Positions 56,977 through 64,000 of a stretch of DNA of 64,000 nucleotides are shown one piece after another. Under the pieces are notes generated by a model, which was not told the origin of the DNA, did not search any database, and was given only the letters and a program-made list of their open reading frames with translations. Where the stretch lies: NCBI RefSeq assembly GCF_003610785.1, contig NZ_RAQQ01000004.1, positions 62,001 to 126,000 of the forward strand, in the 5' to 3' direction. This stretch comes from Micromonospora globbae. Its GTDB lineage: Bacteria; Actinomycetota; Actinomycetes; Mycobacteriales; Micromonosporaceae. A program made the position numbers and the translations under genes. How positions within the stretch are numbered: the first letter of the stretch is position 1; each line of letters begins with the position of its first letter.

Positions 56977-57019
56977 GTGAACCCTCCGCGCGCCTTCCGC
57001 TGATAACACGGTGAACCCT
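56977..57019 (+). repeat. Direct repeat GTGAACCCT before the ECF sigma gene
   Basis: GTGAACCCT at 56977-56985 and 57011-57019, 34 bp apart, each followed by a similar GC-rich tail (ccgcgcgcc and tcccgcgcc). TGAAC is a common -35 type for ECF factors, so autoregulation is possible. Confidence 0.4.
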
Positions 57020-57045
57020 TCCCGCGCCCGGACGAAAGGTCGCGT

Positions 57046-57660
57046 ATGAACCAGACAGGGCAAGGCAGGACCGTCGTCGATGTGGAGGACGACGCGTCCG
57101 TCATCGGGAGGTCGGCCCGAGAGCCCGAACGTTTCGCCGCCATCTTCGATCGCCACGCTCCCCACATCCACCGGTACCTGGCTCGGCGCCTGGGTCGGGA
57201 AGCCGCCGACGATCTCGTGGCGGAGACGTTCCTCGCCGCGTTCCGGAAGCGGCAGCAGTACGACCTTCAGCGGCCCGACGCCAGGCCGTGGTTGTACGGG
57301 ATCGCCACCAACCTCATCGGTCAGCACTGGCGTGACGAACTGCGCGAGTACCGCCTCCGGCAGGTCCTCGTCGCGGAACGTGACGAGGTGTCCCACGCGG
57401 ATCGCGTCGCGGCCGACGTGACGGCCCGGGCCGTCCGCCCGCTGCTGACCTCGGCGCTGGCCGACCTGGCGCAGGGGGACCGGGACGTGCTGCTCCTGAT
57501 CGCCTGGGAGGAGCTGACCTACGAGGAGGTGGCGGCGGCGCTGGAGATTCCGCTGGGCACCGTCCGTTCCCGCCTGAACCGGGCGCGCAGAAAGGTACGC
57601 GAGGCGCTGGGCCACGCCGATCCCACCACGACGTTCGAGGAGAGCCTGAGCAATGGATGA
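57046..57660 (+). CDS. ECF RNA polymerase sigma factor
   Basis: Sigma-70 factor of 204 residues. Region 2 is at about 28-95 (FAAIFDRHAPHIHRYLARRLGREAADDLVAETFLAAFR) and region 4 at about 135-190 (LADLAQGDRDVLLLIAWEELTYEEVAAALEIPLGTVRSRLNRAR). Its end overlaps the CU044_5270 gene by 8 nt, the standard pairing of this ECF group. The start is ATG 57046; GAAAGG lies about 9 nt upstream as a weak ribosome site. Confidence 0.92.
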   Translation: MNQTGQGRTVVDVEDDASVIGRSAREPERFAAIFDRHAPHIHRYLARRLGREAADDLVAETFLAAFRKRQQYDLQRPDARPWLYGIATNLIGQHWRDELREYRLRQVLVAERDEVSHADRVAADVTARAVRPLLTSALADLAQGDRDVLLLIAWEELTYEEVAAALEIPLGTVRSRLNRARRKVREALGHADPTTTFEESLSNG

Positions 57661-58639
57661 CCTGCGACTGGTCCGGGAGTTGGGGCGGGACACTCCTCTC
57701 CTGGCATCTGACGAACTCGCGCCCGCCCGCGGGCGACTCCTCGCCGCGGTGGCCGCGGCGCCCACGGCCAATCCGATCGGTGCCAACCCGACCGGTGCCC
57801 AACCGACGGGTGCCGAGCCGACCGGCGTGAGGCCGACCGGCGCCGAGCGTCGGCGGCGGCCGGGGCGGCCGCGTCGCCCGGTGCGGCGGATCATGCTGGC
57901 CGGCTGGACGGCGATCGGTGTCGCGGCGGCTGCGGCCGCGGTGCTCGTCCTGGCACCCGACAAGATCGGCGGCCAGGTCCCGCCCGCCAACGCGGAGGCG
58001 GCCCAGGTCCTGCACAACGCGGCGGCCGCAGCGCTCGGGCTTCCGGACGTCGAGCCGCGCCCCGACCAGTTCGTCTACACGAAGAGCCGGTCCGGGGAAT
58101 CGATGCGGGAGGCCTGGCTGTCGGTGGACGGCACCCGCGACGGGCTGATCCGGGAGATCCCCGCCGGCGAGGTCGAGGAGACCCCGGTGCCCGGCTGCCG
58201 TGACGGCCGGGCCGCCACCGTGAAGGGCGGCCGGGTGAACCCGCGCCAGACCGAGCCGTGCACGCCGGCACCCGCGTACCTGCCCGACCTGCCGACCGAC
58301 GCCGACGCGATGCTGGACTACCTCAACCGGAGCTACAAGGGTGAGCCGGGCGATTCGAACGCCATGGGGAAGGACGTCCTGGCGCTCGTCGCCGAGAACT
58401 ACCTTCGCCCCCGGTCGCGGGCCGCGCTGTTCCAGGCGGCGGCGGACCTCCCCGGGCTCGAGGTCGTCCGCGACGTGAAGGACGGTGCGGGGCGCCCCGG
58501 CATCGGGATCGCCTGGTCGTCCGAGGAGAAGTCCGCCGTGCTGGTCTTCGACGCGGACACCTACGCCTTCCTGGGCATGGCCGACACCCTGGCGACGCTG
58601 GAGGTGGCTGTCGTGGACGCGGTGGGCGAGCGGCCCTGA
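57653..58639 (+). CDS. CU044_5270-family membrane protein
   Basis: Protein of 328 residues of the CU044_5270 family, regularly encoded after an ECF sigma gene. A cytoplasmic N-terminus of about 80 residues is followed by one membrane helix (about 81-101) and an extracytoplasmic domain (DQFVYTKSRSGES, REAWLSVDGTRDGLIRE, LPTDADAMLDYLNRSY). The N-terminus contains five 5-residue repeats (PTGAx). It probably regulates the sigma factor; this is inferred from the gene pairing. ATG 57653 overlaps the sigma gene by 8 nt. Confidence 0.88.
   Translation: MDDLRLVRELGRDTPLLASDELAPARGRLLAAVAAAPTANPIGANPTGAQPTGAEPTGVRPTGAERRRRPGRPRRPVRRIMLAGWTAIGVAAAAAAVLVLAPDKIGGQVPPANAEAAQVLHNAAAAALGLPDVEPRPDQFVYTKSRSGESMREAWLSVDGTRDGLIREIPAGEVEETPVPGCRDGRAATVKGGRVNPRQTEPCTPAPAYLPDLPTDADAMLDYLNRSYKGEPGDSNAMGKDVLALVAENYLRPRSRAALFQAAADLPGLEVVRDVKDGAGRPGIGIAWSSEEKSAVLVFDADTYAFLGMADTLATLEVAVVDAVGERP
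57773..57847 (+). repeat. Five in-frame 15-bp repeats
   Basis: Five copies of CCGACCGGTGCCNNN with small differences, encoding P-T-G-A-x five times in the cytoplasmic part of the CU044_5270 protein. The copy number is likely to vary between strains. Confidence 0.8.
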
Positions 58640-58670
58640 GCACGCTCGGGGAGACGACGAACGAACACCC

Positions 58671-58711
58671 CGGCCGAGGGGCGTGCCGCGCGACGGCACG
58701 CCCCTCGGCCG
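58671..58711 (+). terminator. Terminator after the ECF pair
   Basis: Perfect 18-bp stem CGGCCGAGGGGCGTGCCG with loop CGCGA, 32 bp after the CU044_5270 stop. There is no T-run but the stem is very stable. Confidence 0.75.
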
Positions 58712-58776
58712 TCCCATGCCGGCACCAGGCGGACGGTACTCCCGCATGTCGGCCCCCGCTGGTTGAATCTCTTCCC

Positions 58777-59313
58777 ATGGACGACCGGACGCCACTCTCC
58801 GCCGACGAGCTGCTCGACATCGTCGACGAGCACGACCATGTGGTGGGGCAGGCGCGGCGCAGCGAGGCGTACGCCCGCCGGCTGCGCCACCGCTGCGCGT
58901 TCGTGCTGGCGCGGGACGCCGACGGGCGCATCTTCGTGCACCGCCGCACCGACCGGAAGCTCGTCTTCCCCTCGCTCTACGACATCTTCGTGGGCGGGGT
59001 CGTCGGCGCCGGCGAGTCGTACGACGAGGCGGCGCGCCGGGAGGCCGAGGAGGAGCTGGGCGTACGCGGGCTGCCCGCCCCCGTCCCGCTGTTCAAGTTC
59101 CTCTACGAGACGCCCGAGCACAGCTGGTGGTCCTTCCTCTACGAGGTGCGCTGCCCGACGGCGGTCGCGCCGCAGCCCGAGGAGGTCGCCTGGTACGCGT
59201 TCCTCACCGAGGACGAGCTGGCGCGGCGACTGCCCGAGTGGGAGTGGGTGCCGGACGGCCTGGAGGCGTACCACCGGTTCACGGCCTGGCGCGCGAGCGG
59301 CCAGGCGGGATAG
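58777..59313 (+). CDS. NUDIX hydrolase
   Basis: Hydrolase of 178 residues. The Nudix box is complete: GAGESYDEAARREAEEELGV. N-terminal ELLDIVDEHDHVVGQARRSE and HRCAFVLARDADGRIFVHRRT resemble the isopentenyl-diphosphate isomerase-like/YfcD group, so the substrate may be a nucleotide sugar or other diphosphate. The start is ATG 58777; GAATCT lies 6 nt upstream. It follows the ECF terminator. Confidence 0.92.
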   Translation: MDDRTPLSADELLDIVDEHDHVVGQARRSEAYARRLRHRCAFVLARDADGRIFVHRRTDRKLVFPSLYDIFVGGVVGAGESYDEAARREAEEELGVRGLPAPVPLFKFLYETPEHSWWSFLYEVRCPTAVAPQPEEVAWYAFLTEDELARRLPEWEWVPDGLEAYHRFTAWRASGQAG

Positions 59314-59371
59314 CGCGGGCGGCGGTGTCGAGCGCCCGCGGGACAGGGGGCGCAGAGCAGGGGGAGGGGCC

Positions 59372-59995
59372 GTGCGACTGCCGGCGACAGACGACGGGAC
59401 GGTCTCCGTCGTACCGGCCAACGAGGCCAGCTGGGACGACCTTCAGGCCGTGTTCGGGCCGCGGGGCGACGCGGCCCGCTGCCAGTGCCAGTGGTTCAAG
59501 TACCGGCGCAGCGACTGGCGGTCGGTCCCGGTCGAGGTACGCGCCGACCAGTTGCGCGAGCAGACCGCCTGCGGTGATCCCGAGGCGGGCCGGACCAGCG
59601 GCCTCGTGGCGTACCTCGACGGCGAGCCGGCCGGCTGGTGCGCCGTCGAACCGCGCATCGAGTACCCGCGGCTCCAGGGCGCGCGCATACCGTGGACCGG
59701 CCGGGACGAGGACCGCGCCGACCCCGCTGTCTGGGCCGTCACCTGCTTCGTGACGCGCGCCGGGTTCCGGCGCAGGGGCGTGAGCCGTGCGCTCGCACGT
59801 GCCGCCGTCGCCTTCGCCCGCGACCGGGGTGCCCGCGCCGTCGAGGGGTACCCGGTCGTCGTCGAGCCGGGCGTGGAGATGGCGTGCGGCGAGCTGTTCG
59901 TGGGGACCCGCACCGTCTTCGCCGACGCCGGCTTCAGCGAGGTCAGCCGACCCACGCCCCGCCGGGCCGTGATGCGGGTCGACCTCGCCACCTGA
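59372..59995 (+). CDS. GNAT-family acetyltransferase
   Basis: Protein of 207 residues with a GNAT core. Residues 15-60 hold a Cys-containing segment (ARCQCQWFKYRRSDWRSV), followed by GLVAYLDGEPAGWCAVEPR, CFVTRAGFRRRGVSRALARAAVAFAR (acetyl-CoA loop RRRGVSRA) and a C-terminal FVGTRTVFADAGFSEV. The substrate is unknown. The start is GTG 59372 with GGGGAGGGG upstream. A 22-bp perfect hairpin begins directly at the stop codon. Confidence 0.87.
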   Translation: MRLPATDDGTVSVVPANEASWDDLQAVFGPRGDAARCQCQWFKYRRSDWRSVPVEVRADQLREQTACGDPEAGRTSGLVAYLDGEPAGWCAVEPRIEYPRLQGARIPWTGRDEDRADPAVWAVTCFVTRAGFRRRGVSRALARAAVAFARDRGARAVEGYPVVVEPGVEMACGELFVGTRTVFADAGFSEVSRPTPRRAVMRVDLAT

Positions 59996-60046
59996 AGTCG
60001 TGTCGGGCAGCGGCCGGACCGGTCCCGGCCGCTGCCCGACACGACT
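59996..60046. terminator. Bidirectional terminator with 22-bp stem
   Basis: Perfect 22-bp inverted repeat (arms 59996-60017 and 60025-60046, 7-nt loop) filling the gap between the GNAT stop and the convergent DUF4352 gene. Its right arm includes two bases of the DUF4352 stop codon. Confidence 0.85.
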
Positions 60047-61550
60047 ACGGCCGCCAGGAGCCGGCGGGCCGGAACCGGTGCAGGTACTCCACCACGCCGT
60101 TCCTGTCCGCCACGTTGAACACCAGCGTGCCGGTGCGCTTGCCGCCGGCCGCCACGTCACCGGCCTCCATGGACTCCCCGCAGAACGAGGCGTACCCGGA
60201 GGCGGAGCTGATCTCCGCCCCGTCCGCCGCCACCCACCGGAAGTAGAGCGGGTTGACCGAGACGGTGCCCTTGGTGACCTCCACCGTCACGTCGGCGAGC
60301 AGGTACGTCCCCCGGTCCGGGGCCAGCCCGAACTCCTCGCAGGCCTTGCTCCGGGTGCTGACCTTCGTCACGGTGATCTCGACGGTCCCGTCGTCGTCGC
60401 TGATCACCAGCGTGTCACCGATCGCCATGTTCCGGGTCTCGCCGTCGGCGGTGGCGCGGGGGCCCGCCGTCGGGCCGCCGGGTAGCGCCGGTTCCCTGGT
60501 GGGCGTGTCGTCCAGGTCCCCCGTCGGCAGCGTGGTGGGGAGCGAGCTGACCGCCTCGTCCGCCTTCTGCGCGCCGACGATCAGCGCCACGGCGCCACCA
60601 CCGCAGCAGAGCAGGGCCAGCACCGCCACCACGATGACGACGATCAGCACCGTCCGGTTCGACTTCTTCTGCGGGGGCGGATAACCCGCACCGGGCGGGT
60701 ACGCGCCGGGCATCGGCGGGTACGGCGGCTGCGGCCCACCGGAAGGCGGGTACGGCGGCTGCGGCCCACCGGAGGGCGGGTACGTCGGCTGCGGCGTGCC
60801 GAGCTGGTACGGCGGCTGCGGCGCGCCGGGCGCGGGCGCGTACGGCCCGGGCGGCGCCGGCGGCTGGGGCGCGCCCGACACCGGCGGCTGGGGCGCGCCC
60901 GACACCGGGGGCGCGGTGGGCGGGGCCCAGGGACTGACCGGGGCCGGCGGAGGGGCGACGGTGGGTTCGCCCGACGCGGGTGGCTGCGGGGCCGCCGAGA
61001 CGGGAGGCTGCGGGGCTCCCGGCGGGGCCGACACGGGCGGCTCGGCGGGCTGCTGCGGGGAACCCCCGATCGGCGCCCACGGGTTGTGCGGCATCCGGGT
61101 CGTCGCGTCGCCCGGATCCCGCGGCGCCGGTGCCGTCGACGGACCGCCCGCGCCTGGCGCGGGGCCGCCCGGCTGCGCAGGCCGGATCGGTGCCGTCGGG
61201 AACGCCTCGGTCGGCGGTTCGGGGATCGGCTGGGTGGGCGGCTCGGCCACCGGCTGCGTCGGGGGCTCCGCGATCGGCTGGGTCGGCGGCTCCGGGTTCG
61301 CCTGGGCCGAGGGCTCCGCGATCGGCTCGGCCGTCGGCTGGTTCGGGGGCTCCGCGATCGGCTGCGTCGGCGGCGCCGGGAACGCCTGGGTCGGCGGCTC
61401 GGCGATCGGCTGGGTCGGCGGCTCCGGCATCGCCTGGGCGGGCGGCTTCGGCATCGGTTCCGTCGGGGGTTCCGGCATCGCCTCGGTGGGGGGCTCCGGC
61501 TGCGGCTTGTCGGCGTCGTGCGGCCCGGTGGGCGGCTCGGGGTGGCTCAC
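60045..61550 (-). CDS. Proline-rich membrane protein with DUF4352 domain
   Basis: Protein of 501 residues. The first 320 are Pro-rich repeats: PEPPTQPIA-type units (about 17-120), then PPVSGAPQ and YPPSGGPQPP units. One membrane helix follows (about 326-352, VLIVVIVVAVLALLCCGGGAVALIV) and an extracytoplasmic DUF4352 domain (about 400-495) with Cys residues in SKACEEFGL and ASFCGESM that may pair. Function is unknown; Pro-rich cytoplasmic repeats often serve as docking regions. The start is GTG 61550 with AGGAGT close upstream. Confidence 0.87.
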   Translation of the reverse strand: MSHPEPPTGPHDADKPQPEPPTEAMPEPPTEPMPKPPAQAMPEPPTQPIAEPPTQAFPAPPTQPIAEPPNQPTAEPIAEPSAQANPEPPTQPIAEPPTQPVAEPPTQPIPEPPTEAFPTAPIRPAQPGGPAPGAGGPSTAPAPRDPGDATTRMPHNPWAPIGGSPQQPAEPPVSAPPGAPQPPVSAAPQPPASGEPTVAPPPAPVSPWAPPTAPPVSGAPQPPVSGAPQPPAPPGPYAPAPGAPQPPYQLGTPQPTYPPSGGPQPPYPPSGGPQPPYPPMPGAYPPGAGYPPPQKKSNRTVLIVVIVVAVLALLCCGGGAVALIVGAQKADEAVSSLPTTLPTGDLDDTPTREPALPGGPTAGPRATADGETRNMAIGDTLVISDDDGTVEITVTKVSTRSKACEEFGLAPDRGTYLLADVTVEVTKGTVSVNPLYFRWVAADGAEISSASGYASFCGESMEAGDVAAGGKRTGTLVFNVADRNGVVEYLHRFRPAGSWRP

Positions 61551-61669
61551 CGTACTCCTTGAATCGTGCCGTGTGGGGTTGGAATCCCGCCGACGCTACC
61601 GCGCCCGGGCGACGGCCCGGCGCGGCGACATGTCCAGGGCGGCGGCATTGCCGGCAGCGCCGCGGGCGG

Positions 61670-62326
61670 TCAGGGCAGGGGGAGCACCGCGGCGGTACGG
61701 ACGAGGCCGTCGGACACGGTGAAACGGCCCCGTACCGTCCTCGGTGGACGCGGGACCGGCGCGGCGTCCACCCGGGCCGGTGCGATCCGGGCGGTGAACG
61801 AACCCTCGTCCGGGTCGATCTCCAGCCGGGCGTCGGTGAAGTCGAGCCACGTGCCGACCACCGGGTGCCAGACCTTGTAGACGGTCTCCTTGGCGCTGAA
61901 CAGCACCGCCGGCCAGGAGACGCCGCCCGGCAGCCGGGCGAGGTGGTCGTCCTCCTCGGGCAGGCAGATCATCCGGCGTACGCCCGGGTTGAGCTCCTTG
62001 TGCTGCTCGGCGTCCATCCCGACGGCGCGGACGTCGGTGGCGCGGGCGGCGGCGGCCGCGCAGTACCCGCGCGTGTGCGTGATCGTGCCCACCACGCCAG
62101 CCGGCCAGACGGGCGCGCGGTCGGCGCGCGACGGCACCGCCTCCTCCGGCAGCCCGAGCGCGGTCATCGCCCGGCGGGCGCAGACCCGCCCCGCGGTGAA
62201 GTCCCGCCGCCGGCTCTCCACCGCCCGTTCACTGAGGCAGGCGAGTTCCTCGGCGAGCAGGCGGCCGGTCCAGTCGTCGGGCGTGGCCACGGCCACCGCG
62301 ACCTCGGGCGGAAGCAGGTCACGCAT
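61670..62326 (-). CDS. 4'-phosphopantetheinyl transferase (Sfp/EntD type)
   Basis: Enzyme of 218 residues that loads phosphopantetheine from CoA onto carrier proteins. It has the EntD-type blocks RRRDFTAGRVCARRAM, GTITHTRGYCAAA, VGMDAE (metal-binding) and FSAKETVYKVWHP (catalytic Glu/Lys). It would activate polyketide, nonribosomal peptide or siderophore carrier proteins; no such cluster is in the window, so it may serve distant ones. The start is ATG 62326 with GGAGG 5 nt upstream; GTG 62341 is in frame. Confidence 0.93.
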   Translation of the reverse strand: MRDLLPPEVAVAVATPDDWTGRLLAEELACLSERAVESRRRDFTAGRVCARRAMTALGLPEEAVPSRADRAPVWPAGVVGTITHTRGYCAAAAARATDVRAVGMDAEQHKELNPGVRRMICLPEEDDHLARLPGGVSWPAVLFSAKETVYKVWHPVVGTWLDFTDARLEIDPDEGSFTARIAPARVDAAPVPRPPRTVRGRFTVSDGLVRTAAVLPLP

Positions 62327-62605
62327 CACGACCTCCACCACAGCCGTACGCCCCGACGTGGCGCCCGCCGCCGGGCAGGGCGACCCCGGCGGGCAGGCAC
62401 GCCTGCGGGTGTCGAGGTGACCGCCGGCGGCACATGTGCCGTACGGTCAACTTTCTGACTGCCATGAATGGGCAAGGTACCGCAACGATGTAACGCAGGA
62501 TTGTCCCGGAACGCGGGTGTGCGTGCCCAGCGTGGGCGCCGACCGCGTGCGGTCGATCCGGGCCGAGCTGCTTCGGCCCCTGTCAGGAACCGGAGAGGGA
62601 GTGCG

Positions 62606-62872
62606 ATGACCGGTGGTGCCGAGCCGTCCGGCCAGGTGAGCGACGAACACGCACCGGAGATGCCGGGCTGGAGGTGCGGCTCCTGCGGCGAGGACTGGCC
62701 GTGCGCCACGAAGCGCAGCCGGTTGCTGACGGAGTACGGCGACCGGGCGACCCTCAGCGTCTATCTCGGATCCTGTCTCGCCGCCGCCAGCGAGGACCTG
62801 CGCACCGCGTCCGTGACGTCCCTTCAGGACCGCTTCATCGGCTGGCTCCCGCGAGGGCCGCGCACGACCTGA
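62606..62872 (+). CDS. Small Cys-containing protein (88 aa)
   Basis: Protein of 88 residues. A short acidic start leads to the zinc-ribbon-like motif WRCGSCGEDWPCATKR, then a helical segment LLTEYGDRATLSVYLGSCLAAASEDL and a C-terminal LQDRFIGWLP. The pattern C-x2-C-x4-WPC recurs in small actinomycete proteins sometimes called flavin reductase without good reason. I assign no function. The start is ATG 62606 with GAGAGGGAG upstream. Confidence 0.78.
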   Translation: MTGGAEPSGQVSDEHAPEMPGWRCGSCGEDWPCATKRSRLLTEYGDRATLSVYLGSCLAAASEDLRTASVTSLQDRFIGWLPRGPRTT

Positions 62873-62946
62873 CCGCGGCGCACCACCTGACGGCCGCGCA
62901 CCACCTGACCGCCGCAAGCACCGGCCGTGCACTCTCGCGCGCTACC

Positions 62947-63026
62947 GTCGGCTCCCGTACGCCCGCGTCGGCTCCCGTACGCCCGCGTCGGCTCCCGTAC
63001 GCCCGCGTCGGCTCCCGTACGCCCGC
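62947..63026. repeat. Four perfect 20-bp tandem repeats
   Basis: Four identical copies of GTCGGCTCCCGTACGCCCGC, followed by a partial fifth (gtcggct). They are intergenic. The perfect identity suggests recent expansion and likely strain-to-strain variation. Confidence 0.9.
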
Positions 63027-63187
63027 GTCGGCTTCCCACCCGCCGCCGACTTCCGCGCACCCGCCGTCGGCCCTCCGGTGACCGTCGGTCAGCTGGCGAA
63101 TCTGCCTCATGAACAGAAGGTGTCCGTCAGGAATCTGACCCAAGTCGACCCGTTGTGCGGGTGGTGCGCGGTGGTTAAGCTTCACCT

Positions 63188-63240
63188 GCGCGCCCCAATC
63201 GCCCGCTTCCCCCGTGGCAGGCGATCGGGGCGCGCTTTTT
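63188..63240 (+). terminator. Strong Rho-independent terminator
   Basis: 16-bp stem with one mismatch (63188-63203 with 63220-63235), 16-nt loop containing CCCCC, followed directly by TTTTTG. It is the best classical terminator in the window. Confidence 0.85.
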
Positions 63241-63266
63241 GTCCGCCCGGGCCCGGTTCCGCCGGG

Positions 63267-64000
63267 TCAGATCCAGCGGCCGCCCAGCCACATGCGGGCC
63301 GACCAGTCCGCGTACGGCATCACCGTGCCCACGAAGATCGGGTAGAAGTACGCGAAGCAGAGCGCCACCAGCAGCATGTAGGCGCCCACGACGACCCCGC
63401 CGACCAGCCGGCGGTCGTACCCCGGCTCGCCGGGCGCGGGTGACCGGACCGCGCCGGCGCCCACCCGGGCGGGCGAGATGATCGCGCCGAGCACGTAGAC
63501 CACGGCGAGCACCAGGAACGGCAGCGCGGGCGCCGTGTAGAAGGAGAACATCGTCCGCCCGTCCAGGGCGAACCAGAACCAGGGCAGCAGGCCGGCGGCC
63601 ACCATCAGCAGGATGGCCCCCGCCCGCCAGTCCCGGCGGGCGAGGCCGAGCCAGGCCACCGCCACCAGGGCCGGCAGGAACGACCACCACAGCAGCGGGG
63701 TGCCGAGCAGCAGGATCTCCGCGGCGCAGCTCGCCGCGCCGCACGGCCCGTCGCTCGACCAGTGGAAGGCCACGGGCCGCCCCAGCAGCAGCCACTGCCA
63801 CGGCCAGGACTGGTACTTGTGGGGGTCGTCGAGCTGGGCGTGGAAGCCGTACGCCGCCTTGTGGTACTGGAAGAGGTTGATGAGCGGCCCGATCACCGGG
63901 GTGTCGCTGAGCGGGGCGCCCGGGTACTTGGAGGCGAGGCGGTAGTAGCCGTCGTCGGTGAGCAGCCAGCCGGACCAGGTGGCCAGGTAGGTGCCCACCA
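63267..64000 (-). CDS. Pmt-type protein O-mannosyltransferase, C-terminal part
   Basis: C-terminal 244 residues of a polytopic protein mannosyltransferase (mycobacterial Rv1002c group), which moves mannose from polyprenyl phosphate to exported proteins. The fragment starts within the conserved extracytoplasmic region (YLATWSGW), and has PWQWLLLGRPVAFHW and about five membrane helices (for example LLWWSFLPALVAVAWLGLA, MFSFYTAPALPFLVLAVVYVLGAII). The 5' part lies beyond the right edge. The stop is at 63267. Confidence 0.92.
   Translation of the reverse strand, partial: VGTYLATWSGWLLTDDGYYRLASKYPGAPLSDTPVIGPLINLFQYHKAAYGFHAQLDDPHKYQSWPWQWLLLGRPVAFHWSSDGPCGAASCAAEILLLGTPLLWWSFLPALVAVAWLGLARRDWRAGAILLMVAAGLLPWFWFALDGRTMFSFYTAPALPFLVLAVVYVLGAIISPARVGAGAVRSPAPGEPGYDRRLVGGVVVGAYMLLVALCFAYFYPIFVGTVMPYADWSARMWLGGRWI

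Larger units (their letters stand above)
62873..63266. other. 394-bp gap with tandem repeats and a terminator
   Basis: No convincing protein gene. It holds 18-bp repeats at 62871-62906 (GACSGCSGCGCACCACCT type), four 20-bp tandem repeats at 62947-63026, short hairpins at about 63125-63160, and a strong Rho-independent terminator at 63188-63240. The terminator points right while the flanking pmt gene is on the other strand, so something transcribed rightward ends here. Confidence 0.6.

Noticed and set aside
57046..57660. This ECF factor as the relocated SigE of the htrA block
   Set aside because: It belongs with the CU044_5270 partner group and has no zinc-binding anti-sigma gene beside it; the pairing differs from sigE-rseA.
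62947..63026. CRISPR array
   Set aside because: The 20-bp units are head-to-tail with no spacers and there are no cas genes.

Overview
The window is high-GC actinobacterial chromosome with strongly G/C-biased third codon positions. Gene content points to Micromonosporaceae (Micromonospora or a close relative). That placement is an inference: there is no rRNA or species marker here. I found no insertion sequence, prophage, CRISPR array or rRNA operon. One tRNA gene, tRNA-Ala(CGC), is present. Both ends cut genes: the left edge holds the 3' end of a leucyl aminopeptidase, and the right edge holds the C-terminal half of a Pmt-type protein mannosyltransferase.

Layout. 1-8 kb is an envelope and export block (O-methyltransferase, HtrA-like protease, TatB, Mrp, DUF1003, MgtE-N/CBS, PhzF) that resembles the mycobacterial sigE-htrA-tatB-mrp region but lacks sigE and rseA. 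8-20 kb is mixed metabolism and transport: HAD, EamA, APC permease, two SDRs, a CitE-like CoA-ester lyase, two DUF4190 proteins, an acyl-CoA dehydrogenase with a dyad operator, and a radical SAM gene under a LexA-like box. 20.4-32.6 kb is the most distinctive region. A six-gene leftward unit (truncated Hsp70, LuxR-type ATPase regulator, NIT/HATPase sensor, roadblock, DUF742, membrane-anchored CBM2-like protein) is divergent from an iniB-iniA-iniC-like dynamin set. 32-38 kb holds an HTTM membrane pair, a thioredoxin with a SigR-type promoter, a MaoC dehydratase, a SpoU methyltransferase and small membrane proteins. 38-47 kb holds a SigE-family sigma factor with a membrane partner, PHP phosphatase, MarC, a RecB-like nuclease, MpaB, Fur and several small proteins. 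47.5-55 kb follows the mycobacterial Rv0991c-Rv0996 order (zinc-ribbon chaperone, 5-formyl-THF cyclo-ligase, galU, moeA, rimJ, membrane protein) with a GGDEF gene inserted. 55-64 kb holds the tRNA, VOC, RraB, an ECF sigma factor with a CU044_5270 partner, NUDIX, GNAT, a proline-rich DUF4352 protein, an Sfp-type phosphopantetheinyl transferase and pmt.

How the genes fit together. Much of the window deals with the cell envelope and stress: protein export and quality control, membrane dynamins, chaperones, thiol redox and two sigma/anti-sigma-like pairs. The regulatory DNA is informative. About fifteen genes carry an ANNNT-type -10 element 6-8 nt before the start codon, as expected of leaderless mRNAs. 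A SigR consensus lies before trxA, a LexA-like box overlaps the -10 of the radical SAM gene, and two perfect DnaA boxes lie in one intergenic gap. The main candidate for an under-described system is the divergent ini/Hsp70/LuxR/conservon-like locus. Comparisons with named genes of other species are from memory, not from a search.
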